Assembly: GCA_026002875.1 (NCBI GenBank)
Contig: BPGE01000001.1
Location: 868,001-932,000, forward strand
From: Bryobacteraceae bacterium
Lineage (GTDB): Bacteria > Acidobacteriota > Terriglobia > Bryobacterales > Bryobacteraceae
DNA length: 64,000 bases
Direction of reading: 5' to 3'
Shown one piece after another: positions 36,701 to 44,179 of this stretch (position 1 is its first letter; every line of letters begins with the position of its first letter). The notes under the pieces are model-generated. The model made no database searches, had not been told where the DNA came from, and worked only from the letters and a program-made list of their open reading frames with translations. The translations under genes were made by a program, and so were the position numbers.

Positions 36701-37085
36701 AGTCGCGCCCCTGCTCGCGGGCGAGCTCTCGGACTTCCTCGAGCGACATCGCCACGCCGTGCTCGGCGTCGAGCAGCAGGTCGTTCTCGGCGAGGAACCG
36801 GGCAAACAGCATCCGGTGCCAGTGCTCGTAGGCGGCAGCCTGGACGAGGTGGTCGATTTCTTGCGTTTCGCGCCGGGAGTCGCGCGAGTCGCCCACCTGC
36901 CGGCCATGGGCGCGAAGCTGGTTGCGCAGTTCGCGCTCTTCGGCGCTCATGTGCGGCCAGGGCTCGTGGTGATGGACGGCATACTGGTCCGCGAGGACTT
37001 TGCGCGCGCCCTCTTCAGCGATACGGCGGGCTTCGGCGACGGTCTTCTCTAACAGGCGGCGGTGTTCGCGGCTGAGCGTGCTCAT
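33735..37085 (-). CDS. pglX: BREX adenine-specific DNA methyltransferase PglX (BrxX)
   Basis: 1116 aa. Long N-terminal region, then the methyltransferase with motif I LDPCMGSGHF (281-290) and an acidic motif II region (NLYGLEIDARCAQ). Motif IV reads TNVPYLGRGKQ (462-472) instead of the canonical (D/N)PP(Y/F). The C-terminal half would hold target recognition regions. PglX modifies adenine in the BREX recognition sequence of host DNA and is needed for restriction. It follows brxC by 15 bp. A stretch around 34750-35330 has lower GC than its flanks, within the likely recognition part (WEYFQMAPSRNGISDF, SSFAKVRFDLAHWQ), consistent with domain exchange. Confidence 0.92.
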   Translation of the reverse strand: MSTLSREHRRLLEKTVAEARRIAEEGARKVLADQYAVHHHEPWPHMSAEERELRNQLRAHGRQVGDSRDSRRETQEIDHLVQAAAYEHWHRMLFARFLAENDLLLDAEHGVAMSLEEVRELAREQGRDWMDLAASLAQRMLLAVFRPDDPVLKVQLPPETRQQLEEKLASLPREIFLADDSLGWVYQFWQRDEKDRVNKAEVKIGADELPAVTQLFTEDYMVLFLLENTLGAWWTARRRAEGKDPTLAGYTWTYLRLNEDGSPAAGSFDGWPRAARDLRVLDPCMGSGHFLVFALPILARMRMEEEGLSLKDALAAVLKENLYGLEIDARCAQIAAFNLALAAWRMAGGHFPLPELNFASSGLGIHASEADWVKLAGEDGLAREEMRRLYFLFKDAPTLGSLIDPLRLEKSVYSAGAEHVLPLIEEALAREQSEETRELAIAAQGVLAAFRILASRFTLVATNVPYLGRGKQDKVLADYCAEFHPDAKADLATCFVDRCLRFARDGGSVALVTPQNWLFLTSYRRLRERLLKGEQWDFVARLGPRAFETISGEVVNVALLGLTRRAPAPDHTFAGWDVGEASTPEEKAEGLYDFPTVVCCQSDQRENPDSSIAFGSSGKGQTRLGQYATVYQGVSTTDMPRFVEFFWEQPVMSDDWEYFQMAPSRNGISDFCGLLFWQKGNGELAQIGTAQKGLQVVGRRGVAVAVTRQLYRSFFYGNRFDGTLAAVIPNNDGNLLPIAACIHSNEFPDLVREVDQALSVTESSFAKVRFDLAHWQRVAAEKYPNGLPKPHSDDPTQWLFNGHPKGSDHPLQVAVARLVGYRWPRQTGSSFPDCPALGPDGLEKHADADGIVPLASIGGEASAADRLRALLADAYGEEWSAAKLKELLGDWDSLEDWLRDGFFEEHCKIFHQRPFVWHIWDGRKDGFHALVNYHKLAGPNGEGRKTLEKLIYTYLGRWIERQQDEVKAGKEGADARLTVALHLKAELEKILEGEKPYDLFIRWKPLHQQPIGWEPDINDGVRLNIRPWLQTTLAPITKPRKGACVLRVTPKINYGKDRGKEPHRAKEDYPWFCNWDERTEDFLGNDTFDGARWNDLHYSLKTRKQARERKQAEGKR

Positions 37086-37100
37086 CGTCGGCAGATCTCC

Positions 37101-40100
37101 TTACTGCACCTGCACGGGGCCGTCTTTCAGGGCCTCGACGAGTTTCCTGCGCTGGCCGGCGAGCCAGGAGTCGACGTCGGCTTCGGTCTTCAGCAGGGCG
37201 CGGTCGACGGCGACGAATTGAACTTTGGGTTCGAGCAGTTGCGCCGCCTGCTGAAGGGCTTTTTCGACGCGCGCCGGGATGGCTTCGGCTTCGGTGCGCC
37301 GGGCGGCGAGACTCTTGGCTTCGAGCGCAGCGACGAGTGCGGCATCCGTCCCAAGTTCGGGTTTCACGGGGGCCTCGAGACCCACTTCTTTGAGAAGGCG
37401 GCTTTGGTCGGCTGGCGTGATCCTGTTCCAGACCTCGTCCGCGGCGAGCTTTGCCATGGCTGCCTGGTAGGCCGTCTCATGTGCGCTGTGAGCTGCGTTG
37501 AGCGCATGGCGCAGCAGATCGGCGAGTCCTTTGAGGACGGGCGCGACGGGGTCGGGCTCGGCCAGAAGCAGGCGGCCCGCGCGGATCGCATCACACTCGT
37601 CAAGCCGGGACTTCGCTTCCGGGAGCGCGACGGCGTGAGCGGCCAGGCGCTCCAGGGTCTGCCAGACAGGCAGGCGTTTCGTGATGAGCTCGCGCGTCTT
37701 CTTCCAGGCGGCGATGCGGGATTTGAGGTCATCGACCCTGGCGCGGAGCGCCGCGAGACGGTCGTTGCCGAGGCGGGCCTCGATGTCTTCGATGTCCGTG
37801 AGGCCGGGGCGCGCCGGCGCGGGCGGATCGCCGCCGGCTTCCTCGGCCAGCTTCTTGAGGGCCGTGAAGAATTCCGGGGCTTTCCCGTCCACTTCGCCGG
37901 GCTTGGCCGTGATGTCGAGTTCCTTATACAGGCCGGCCAGGGCAAGCCGGTCCTGCACCGAAAGGGTGATGGTTTCGACGCGGAACTCCGACTTCGAGAT
38001 CTTGTTCTGGTCAAGCTGCCCGGGCGCGACGGCGACGCCATTCAGGGTAGCCGTGACGTGCTGGCTGCGGTGGAGCGCGATGAGAGCGGCGTCGACGGCG
38101 TCGCGCGGCCAGCCGTAGGGGGAGCGCTCGAGCTCCTTGCGGACCTCCGCGCCGGTCTTGCCGGAACCGATGGCGGCAAGCACCTGCTTCGAGACGGCGT
38201 GCTGCTCGATAGGCCCCTGGTAGCCGAGCGGCGAGAAGGGCTGATCGGCGCCGTCGCGGGCGCGCTTGAGGGCGGCTTCCCAGGCGGAACTGGAGAAATC
38301 AGCCTCCTTGAAGCGCGGGAAGAGGCGGGCGAGCGATGCTTCGGCTCCGGTGCGGAGCTTCTCTTCGAGGGTCAACTGGAGCAGTTCGTTGCCGCCGCCC
38401 TGGAAGACTTTGGCCGCGGAGACGATCTCGGCCACCAGCAGTTCCCGTTGGCGCTTGGCGAGCTGGTAGCGGCTCTCCATGCTCTGGCGGGCGAGCTGGC
38501 CTTCGGGTGTGGAGGGAACTCCTTTCGCGTTGAGCGTTTGCTCGGCCGCCTGCTCGGTGGCGATGGCGTTCAAGAGCTCATCGCGGGACTTGCGCGGGAT
38601 GAAGACAAACAGGACGGGGCTGGAGACGCCGGCGGCGCGGGCAGCGTTGAGGACTTCCTTTTCCGAGATGGTGAAGCCGTCTCGGAGCCAGAGGGGGATG
38701 GACTCGCCATCCGAGACGGGGGGCTCCGCGGTGCGATGCGTGACCAGAGAGCGGGGCACCTTGGCTGCGCCGTGCAGGAGCTTCACTTTGGCGACGGTCT
38801 TGGCGACGTCGTCGGCGAGGTAACGGTCGCGGTGCTCGTCAAAGAAGGCGGTATCGTTCTTGAGCCTGGCCTCGCGCTTGCGGAACTCGTCGTCCCAGTT
38901 GCGGCCCTCTTCGGTCTGGATGCGGAACTCGTCGCCGACGCGCATCAGGACGCCCTCTTCGGCGAGCTGGTCGAGCACGCGGGCGACCTCGGCGCGGAGC
39001 TTGCCGTTGTCGGCGGCGAGGTCGTCTACCATTAAGTCGGCGATGTGTTCTTTGGTGGCGCGGACGCCCGTGTCGGCGCCAGCCTCTCGCGGCAACTGGC
39101 CGATGAGGAAGACCAGGCCGCAGATGCGCTGGCGCAGGCGGTCTTCGGGCTTGCCCGTGCGGCCGAGGGCGACAATGCGCTCGTTGATTTCGCGAGGGAG
39201 CGCGCCGGTGGTGACCATTTCGGGCGCAAGGGCCTCGTAGAGATCGTCGCCGGGAATCAGGCGGCCAAGAGGTTCGCCCGAAAGTCGGGCCAGGCAATCA
39301 TGGATGATGCGCAACTGCGAGCGGAGCTGGCTCTGCGTGCCCGCAGTATCCACCTGCCGGAAGCAGTGCTCCCAGAAACGGCGCCGGACGGGCAGGAGCG
39401 GGTAGTCTTCGACGATGACGGCCTTGTCCTCCTGGCGTTCGCCGATGCCCGTGCCCTGGAGCTGGCGCGAGATCTCGCCGGCGTGGGTGTCGAGCAGCTC
39501 GGCGATGGTGTTGACGGCGGTGGCGCGTTTGCGCAGCAGGACCTTGCGGGTGACCGCTTCGACGTCGGTGTCGGAAAGCTGAATGCGGATGGTGAAGCGA
39601 TCGAGCAGCTTGTGGAGGAGCTTGACGCCGGTGAGCGCGGACTGGCCGGCGGCGACCAGCATGACCTGGCTATCGAGCTGCTTGCAGACCGCCTCGGCGA
39701 TTTCGGTGATCAGAACCGAGCGGGTTTCCGAGTCGCCGATGTACTGCTGGGTCTCGTCGAGGATCAAGAGAGTGCAGGGGAGCTGCCCGTCTTTGCCCGC
39801 GCGGCTCAGCACGCGCTTGAACATGGCGAGGAACTCTTCGGTGGTGAGGTCGGTGGTGCGCAGAGGGAATTGCGACTTGAGCAGCTCCTTGGCTGCGGCG
39901 TCGCTGGTGGCGAAGTCGGGATCGGCGGCGCGGAGGGCTTTGGCGATGAGCGGGCTGACATAGAGGTTGTTGAGCTCCTGCGCCCAGGTCTTGCCAGCCG
40001 CTTCGACGGCGCCCTTCACTTCGGCGAGCAGCCCGCGCTCCTCAAGCCACAGGTGGAACTGCGCCTGGGGATACTGCGTCGGCAGTCCGCAGGCGCGCAG

Positions 40101-40574
40101 CAGGATGCTCAGCACGCTGAGCCGGACGTTTTCCGTGGTGCCGGCGGGCAGCGTGCCAGCGGCCGCGAGCAGCCCTCCGGAGCGCTTGCCGGCGACGTCG
40201 AGCTCGCGCAGCAGGTCGCGGACCTCTTCCGGGAGTTCGGGCACAAGGCTGCGCGCCGTGGCGCCGTCCGGGAACTGGGTGTCCACCCAGAGGTGCGCGA
40301 GCATCTTGAGCAGGTGCGACTTGCCGCTGCCGAAGAAGCCGCTGACCCAGGCGGCCTTCTGGTTGGTCTGGCTGCGGTTGGCGAGATACGAGGAAAGGAT
40401 CTTGATGATGCCTTCGGCATACTGGCCTTCGCAAACGAACGTGGAAAGTTCGCCGCGCAGCTCGGCCAGCACGCGGTCGTCGGCCAGTTCGTTCGTGATG
40501 CGGGCCTGGCCGTTGTTGACCAGCCCTTCCCTGGCCGGGTCGCGCAGCAGGGTGTCTCGAATCAGAGTCGGCAT
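37101..40574 (-). CDS. brxC: BREX P-loop ATPase BrxC
   Basis: 1157 aa, a typical BrxC length. The diagnostic Walker A GFFGSGKSH is at 79-87, with the Walker B-like LLILDETQQY later. Segments such as MPTLIRDTLLRDPAREGLVN at the start are typical for BREX-1 BrxC. The long C-terminal half is helical (LEAKSLAARRTEAEAIPARV). It probably acts as the central ATPase of the BREX complex. The start ATG shares one base with the brxB stop. Confidence 0.93.
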   Translation of the reverse strand: MPTLIRDTLLRDPAREGLVNNGQARITNELADDRVLAELRGELSTFVCEGQYAEGIIKILSSYLANRSQTNQKAAWVSGFFGSGKSHLLKMLAHLWVDTQFPDGATARSLVPELPEEVRDLLRELDVAGKRSGGLLAAAGTLPAGTTENVRLSVLSILLRACGLPTQYPQAQFHLWLEERGLLAEVKGAVEAAGKTWAQELNNLYVSPLIAKALRAADPDFATSDAAAKELLKSQFPLRTTDLTTEEFLAMFKRVLSRAGKDGQLPCTLLILDETQQYIGDSETRSVLITEIAEAVCKQLDSQVMLVAAGQSALTGVKLLHKLLDRFTIRIQLSDTDVEAVTRKVLLRKRATAVNTIAELLDTHAGEISRQLQGTGIGERQEDKAVIVEDYPLLPVRRRFWEHCFRQVDTAGTQSQLRSQLRIIHDCLARLSGEPLGRLIPGDDLYEALAPEMVTTGALPREINERIVALGRTGKPEDRLRQRICGLVFLIGQLPREAGADTGVRATKEHIADLMVDDLAADNGKLRAEVARVLDQLAEEGVLMRVGDEFRIQTEEGRNWDDEFRKREARLKNDTAFFDEHRDRYLADDVAKTVAKVKLLHGAAKVPRSLVTHRTAEPPVSDGESIPLWLRDGFTISEKEVLNAARAAGVSSPVLFVFIPRKSRDELLNAIATEQAAEQTLNAKGVPSTPEGQLARQSMESRYQLAKRQRELLVAEIVSAAKVFQGGGNELLQLTLEEKLRTGAEASLARLFPRFKEADFSSSAWEAALKRARDGADQPFSPLGYQGPIEQHAVSKQVLAAIGSGKTGAEVRKELERSPYGWPRDAVDAALIALHRSQHVTATLNGVAVAPGQLDQNKISKSEFRVETITLSVQDRLALAGLYKELDITAKPGEVDGKAPEFFTALKKLAEEAGGDPPAPARPGLTDIEDIEARLGNDRLAALRARVDDLKSRIAAWKKTRELITKRLPVWQTLERLAAHAVALPEAKSRLDECDAIRAGRLLLAEPDPVAPVLKGLADLLRHALNAAHSAHETAYQAAMAKLAADEVWNRITPADQSRLLKEVGLEAPVKPELGTDAALVAALEAKSLAARRTEAEAIPARVEKALQQAAQLLEPKVQFVAVDRALLKTEADVDSWLAGQRRKLVEALKDGPVQVQ

Positions 40575-41134
40575 CAGTATCCTCCAGAAGAGTGCACGGT
40601 GATGGGCACCGCCAGGTAGTTCCAGCCATCGCGGGCGTCGAGCAGGCGGTAGTTGTTTTGGTCGTAGACGCCCGGAAAGAACACGACCAGGCGGCCGCGA
40701 ATGTAGGGTTCAAGCAGCTTGAGAACGCGCGAGACGCGGGTGAAGCCAAACAGCGCGCCGACGCCGAAGACAGCGGTCACCGATGTGGCAGTAGCCTCCG
40801 GCTTCTCGAGGACGGCGCGGATGCGGGCGGCGACGGATTCCGCGAACTCAGACTCGAGCTTGAGTTGCAGGTCGTCGGGCGATTCAAAGTAGGCGTCGCG
40901 GTATTCGTCGGCGGCCATCCAGCGCGCGAAAGAGTCGGCGACATCGATCTCCAGCCATTCATGCCCGGTTTCGCGCGTCGCCAGTTCGAAGAGCTGCTTG
41001 CGGGCGAGCAGGGCGCGCTCGAGTTCTTTGTCGTAAACCACCAGGATGACGCGCTGCGCGCCGGCCACGGTCTGTTGCCAGGGGAGGCCGATGTGCTGGC
41101 GATACTTTTCGGCGAGGTGTTCGATGCGTCCCAT
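40574..41134 (-). CDS. brxB: BREX protein BrxB (DUF1788)
   Basis: 186 aa, normal for BrxB. DUF1788 features are visible: VILVVYDKELERALLARKQL near the front, the conserved GVGALFGFTRVSRVLKLLEP, and the C-terminal GRLVVFFPGVYDQNNYRLLDARDGWNYLAVPI. BrxB is required in BREX-1, probably as a scaffold with BrxC and PglZ. It lies 3 bp after brxA and touches brxC, so translation is coupled. Confidence 0.92.
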   Translation of the reverse strand: MGRIEHLAEKYRQHIGLPWQQTVAGAQRVILVVYDKELERALLARKQLFELATRETGHEWLEIDVADSFARWMAADEYRDAYFESPDDLQLKLESEFAESVAARIRAVLEKPEATATSVTAVFGVGALFGFTRVSRVLKLLEPYIRGRLVVFFPGVYDQNNYRLLDARDGWNYLAVPITVHSSGGY

Positions 41135-41137
41135 GGA

Positions 41138-41938
41138 TTACCTCGCTTGCGGGGCGGCCGCGTAGGCCGGGTCGAGACGGTCGAGGTTGAGGTCGATCAC
41201 GTCGCCGGCCATGCGGAGGTCGATCAGGCCAAGCCGCTTGGCCGCGGTGGCCAGCTCGAGGGCTGCCGAGGCGGAACAGTCCAGCACTTTGACCCAGCCG
41301 GAGGAAAGACTCTCTTCGACGGCCAGCCCGGCGGCGTGGGCCAGATACAAAGCGAACGCCACGGCGGCGGGGGTGGGCCGGACCTGGCGGCGGAACTTGA
41401 ACGTGCGGCCTTCGAGGTGGCCAGATTGCGACCAGGAACTGGCGGCGTTGCGGACGACTTTGTTCAAGGTGGATTCGTTCAGGCGGTCTTCGACAGCTTT
41501 GGCGAGCGCCTCGCGCATGGCCGTGCGCTGGAACTCGGCGCCTTCGGGAAGGCTCAGGACGACATCGGCTGTGGCGAGCAGAAGAGGATCGCGGGCGAGG
41601 CTGGTTAACAGTGCCAGCAGAGGGCGGCCTTGCTCGTCCAGGTCCCAGAGACGGCGCAGAATCCGGAAGACCGGCACGGCAGGGTCCAGGGCGTAGAGCT
41701 CGCGGAGCCGCTGCAAGGTGAGCCGGCGCGTGGAGACAGTCTGCTTGCCGAGGCAGTTTTCTTCGACGATGGCGGCGACGTACTCGTCCGGCTTGCCGTT
41801 CAGGGGAACGGCAGCCAGAACGGCTGTCAGTTCCTCGAGCATGATGGTTCGGCTGGTATGAGTACCAATGTGGCCGAAGCGGAAGCCGGCCGCGCTGGCG
41901 TCGGCTCGATCAGTAGTGGGAGGGAAGAAGGTCAGCAT
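41138..41938 (-). CDS. brxA: BREX protein BrxA (DUF1819-like)
   Basis: 266 aa. The THTSRTIMLEELTAVL segment and CLGKQTVSTRRLTLQRLRELYALD match the DUF1819/BrxA pattern, and position as first gene of a brxA-B-C-X-Z-L series supports the call. BrxA is a small DNA-binding protein in BREX-1. The ATG at 41938 has no clear ribosome site; the stop of a 51-codon upstream ORF overlaps it, which could provide translational coupling. Confidence 0.88.
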   Translation of the reverse strand: MLTFFPPTTDRADASAAGFRFGHIGTHTSRTIMLEELTAVLAAVPLNGKPDEYVAAIVEENCLGKQTVSTRRLTLQRLRELYALDPAVPVFRILRRLWDLDEQGRPLLALLTSLARDPLLLATADVVLSLPEGAEFQRTAMREALAKAVEDRLNESTLNKVVRNAASSWSQSGHLEGRTFKFRRQVRPTPAAVAFALYLAHAAGLAVEESLSSGWVKVLDCSASAALELATAAKRLGLIDLRMAGDVIDLNLDRLDPAYAAAPQAR

Positions 41939-42087
41939 GGGATCTTGAGACGAACAGAAGATGGATCGAAGGTCTCCCAGGTATCAGAGGGCCTTGAATC
42001 GACTCGGGGTTGAGGGCTGGGCGCAAGGCTGTGGAGGGTGGCCAACGGGTTGCCGGAGCTCGGCAGGCTTAAGTTGCTTGAGCGCAT
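41932..42087 (-). CDS. Possible 51-codon leader ORF in the BREX transcript
   Basis: ATG at 42087 to TGA at 41932, reading MRSSNLSLPSSGNPLATL and ending VRLKIPC. It begins about 50 bp after the expected transcription start and its stop overlaps the brxA ATG (ATGCTGA). The product is Ser/Pro-rich and unlike known proteins, and its own ribosome site is weak. If translated it could couple or attenuate brxA translation. Confidence 0.3.
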   Translation of the reverse strand: MRSSNLSLPSSGNPLATLHSLAPSPQPRVDSRPSDTWETFDPSSVRLKIPC

Positions 42088-42109
42088 GGACGATATATCC
42101 GAATGATTT

Positions 42110-42127
42110 GCCGGCAGAATCGCCGGC
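42110..42127. promoter_or_regulatory. Imperfect GCCGGC dyad downstream of the BREX promoter
   Basis: GCCGGCAGAATCGCCGGC has two palindromic GCCGGC hexamers 12 bp apart (start to start), the same layout as the perfect dyad at 42188-42205. It covers roughly +8 to +25 of the predicted BREX transcript, a position suited to repression. Confidence 0.5.
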
Positions 42128-42141
42128 GGACATTTAAAGAC

Positions 42142-42170
42142 ATGATAATTCAAAGCCGACAGCCTGTCAA
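42142..42170 (-). promoter_or_regulatory. Sigma-70-type promoter of the BREX operon
   Basis: On the minus strand, TTGACA (42170-42165) is followed after exactly 17 bp by TATCAT (42147-42142). This is the best promoter match in the window. It directs transcription to brxA, whose start is about 200 nt downstream. GCCGGC dyads lie 18 bp upstream of the -35 and 14 bp downstream of the -10. Confidence 0.75.
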
Positions 42171-42187
42171 GACCAGATGGGAATACT

Positions 42188-42205
42188 GCCGGCAAACTTG
42201 CCGGC
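42188..42205. promoter_or_regulatory. Perfect GCCGGC dyad upstream of the BREX promoter
   Basis: GCCGGCAA-AC-TTGCCGGC is a perfect 8-2-8 inverted repeat. Together with the dyad at 42110-42127 it brackets the BREX promoter, centre to centre 78 bp apart, consistent with operator pairs used for looping repression. A single GCCGGC half-site follows at 42308-42313, inside the 3' flank of the 592-aa gene. No BrxR-like regulator gene is seen nearby. Confidence 0.55.
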
Positions 42206-42324
42206 GAAATGGAAGCCTAGGTCAGCGCAGCCCGGGAATCGGCGTCCCGTCCACCTTCGGCTGGGGCTGACGTCCGTCCGTTCTGTCAGGAGATTGGCCC
42301 CCAAGCTGCCGGCGAGGTCTTCTG

Positions 42325-44103
42325 TCAGACTTCGGCATGCAGCGTTGATAGAAAATCACGGCATAGATCAAACACCTTCAGAGCGCTTGGTCCACCAGCA
42401 GAAGGTGGGTGCAACTGTTTGTTCCGAGCTTGAGCAATCACCTTCCATTTGTCCGACTGCAGCGCGGAGAGATTCCTGCCTAGCCGGTTCTTGAGGTAGT
42501 GGTGAAATGCTGCGGTGAGGGGCTCTTGCGCCCCGTCGCGGGCCATCTGGAGTACTGCCAGCATCGAGCCCATGGTCAGCCTGTAATCGCCGCTCAGGAA
42601 CAGGGCGAATTCAGAGAGTCGCTTATCCTGGCACTTCACCGCCGCCTCAGCCAAGCGGGCTCCCTGGTTCTCCTTGAAGGGCACAAACAGGAACGTGAAG
42701 AGCTGGCACTCGACCGCCACCGCCAGGTCCACGACCGCGTACCAGAAGCGATCATCCTGCGACCAGTCCTGCGCTCTGTGATCGCCGAAAAGCCAGAAGC
42801 AACCGTTTACCCACCTCCGTTTCGCTTCCTGGTGCAGAGTTCGAAACACAGGCCAGTACGCGACGATGGTTCGCTGAATCGCGTCCTTGGCAGATCCCGA
42901 AGCGTTCTCATACTCTCCCTTTTGTCTGTCCCGGTCTAAGCCCAACATTTCGAATTCGCGGTGTACGGTGGCCGCGATATTCCTGATGGGATCCTTCCAC
43001 GCTTCGTCTTCGGGGTCGAGCTCCCGCTCCAGGGCCAGATGCCGCGTGGCCTCGATGAATTTCTGCTCCCGTGCATACAGCTCTGCCGCACGGCGATGCC
43101 ATCCTTTCATTTCAGGGCATAGGGCGATCGCCTCTTCCATCCGCCCTATGGCCTCAGTGGCCCTTCCCGCGGCGGCGAGGCACTCGCCGATATACTTGGC
43201 TACCAGGCCTTTTTCATCATTCCGCGTTGTATCGGCATCCTGGGATGCATCTGATCCCGGTTCAGAACTCAACTGACTCAGGATTCTGTAAAACTCATTA
43301 TTGACAAAGGCAAAGGTTTGCAGCCCGAACTGCTCAGCAACCCGCGCAGCTTCCTCAAACCGGCCGCAAGCCGTGAGCAGATCGCACTGGATTGCCCTGG
43401 AGGCGACAGGGATGTCAGCCTTGCGTTCAAAAGCGTTCTCCAGATACACCAGGGCTTGCCGCACCACAGGGAGACTCGATTCCGTCGCGCAAGCATGAGG
43501 TTCGCTGAACAGTCGGGGCGAAAACAGGTCCCACCAATCGAATGCGATTCGTCGCCGGTTGACGGAAGGAAAAGTGTTGTGGATTTCGCGAAGCCACACC
43601 AGGCGGACGAAGAAGAGCTTCGGATCGCAGAGGTCCTGGGGTGGAAAGCATTCGAGACGCTCGCACACTCGCTGGGCCCTGGGCCAGTGCCTTGCCAGGC
43701 ACGCCTGAATCATCTCCCAGAGCAGTTGCTCGGGATCCTCGATGGCATCGATGGTCGGCGGTACGTCGAGGAAATACCGTAGATCTTCCGCGCACATCTT
43801 GCGGGCAGCCTCCCACCGTTCCCGGTCCATCATGGCCTCGTCGGGCGGTATGTCCGCAAGACCGTCGTAGTAGAAGCATAAGACGACGAATCGGGCAATG
43901 CGGTAGTCCGACGCTGACAGCAAGTACTGTTCGAATTGGTTCCTCAGAGTAACCCGGTCTTCCTCATCTGTAGGAAAGTCAAAAAAGTAATGTACATGTA
44001 CTCGATCGGGGCAGTCGATGTCCGGAAGAGCTGAAGCCTGGCGGGCGTAGGACTCGTATGTCTGGATCCACTTCTGCACATCAGCAATGAAACGTATTTC
44101 CAT
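42325..44103 (-). CDS. Unknown 592-aa TPR-like protein upstream of BREX
   Basis: 592 aa from ATG 44103, preceded by AAAGGAGG at a suitable distance. There is no signal peptide or catalytic motif that I recognise. Residues ~1-110 look alpha/beta (FIADVQKWIQTYE, IARFVVLCFYYDGL). Residues ~230-365 contain TPR-like helix pairs (VAKYIGECLAAAGRATEAIG, ELYAREQKFIEATRHLALE). The C-terminal part is helical (HYLKNRLGRNLSALQSDKWK). It is on the same strand as the BREX genes, 386 bp upstream of brxA, with the BREX promoter in between, so it is a separate unit. GC content is lower than in the core genes. It may be a BREX accessory or an unrelated cargo gene. Confidence 0.7.
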   Translation of the reverse strand: MEIRFIADVQKWIQTYESYARQASALPDIDCPDRVHVHYFFDFPTDEEDRVTLRNQFEQYLLSASDYRIARFVVLCFYYDGLADIPPDEAMMDRERWEAARKMCAEDLRYFLDVPPTIDAIEDPEQLLWEMIQACLARHWPRAQRVCERLECFPPQDLCDPKLFFVRLVWLREIHNTFPSVNRRRIAFDWWDLFSPRLFSEPHACATESSLPVVRQALVYLENAFERKADIPVASRAIQCDLLTACGRFEEAARVAEQFGLQTFAFVNNEFYRILSQLSSEPGSDASQDADTTRNDEKGLVAKYIGECLAAAGRATEAIGRMEEAIALCPEMKGWHRRAAELYAREQKFIEATRHLALERELDPEDEAWKDPIRNIAATVHREFEMLGLDRDRQKGEYENASGSAKDAIQRTIVAYWPVFRTLHQEAKRRWVNGCFWLFGDHRAQDWSQDDRFWYAVVDLAVAVECQLFTFLFVPFKENQGARLAEAAVKCQDKRLSEFALFLSGDYRLTMGSMLAVLQMARDGAQEPLTAAFHHYLKNRLGRNLSALQSDKWKVIAQARNKQLHPPSAGGPSALKVFDLCRDFLSTLHAEV

Positions 44104-44179
44104 GGCGCCACTTGCCTCCTTTCATCATCCGCGGCCTGTTGAGCCGGGCGAACACTGAGCCGCTGGTTCGGTCGTTTAG

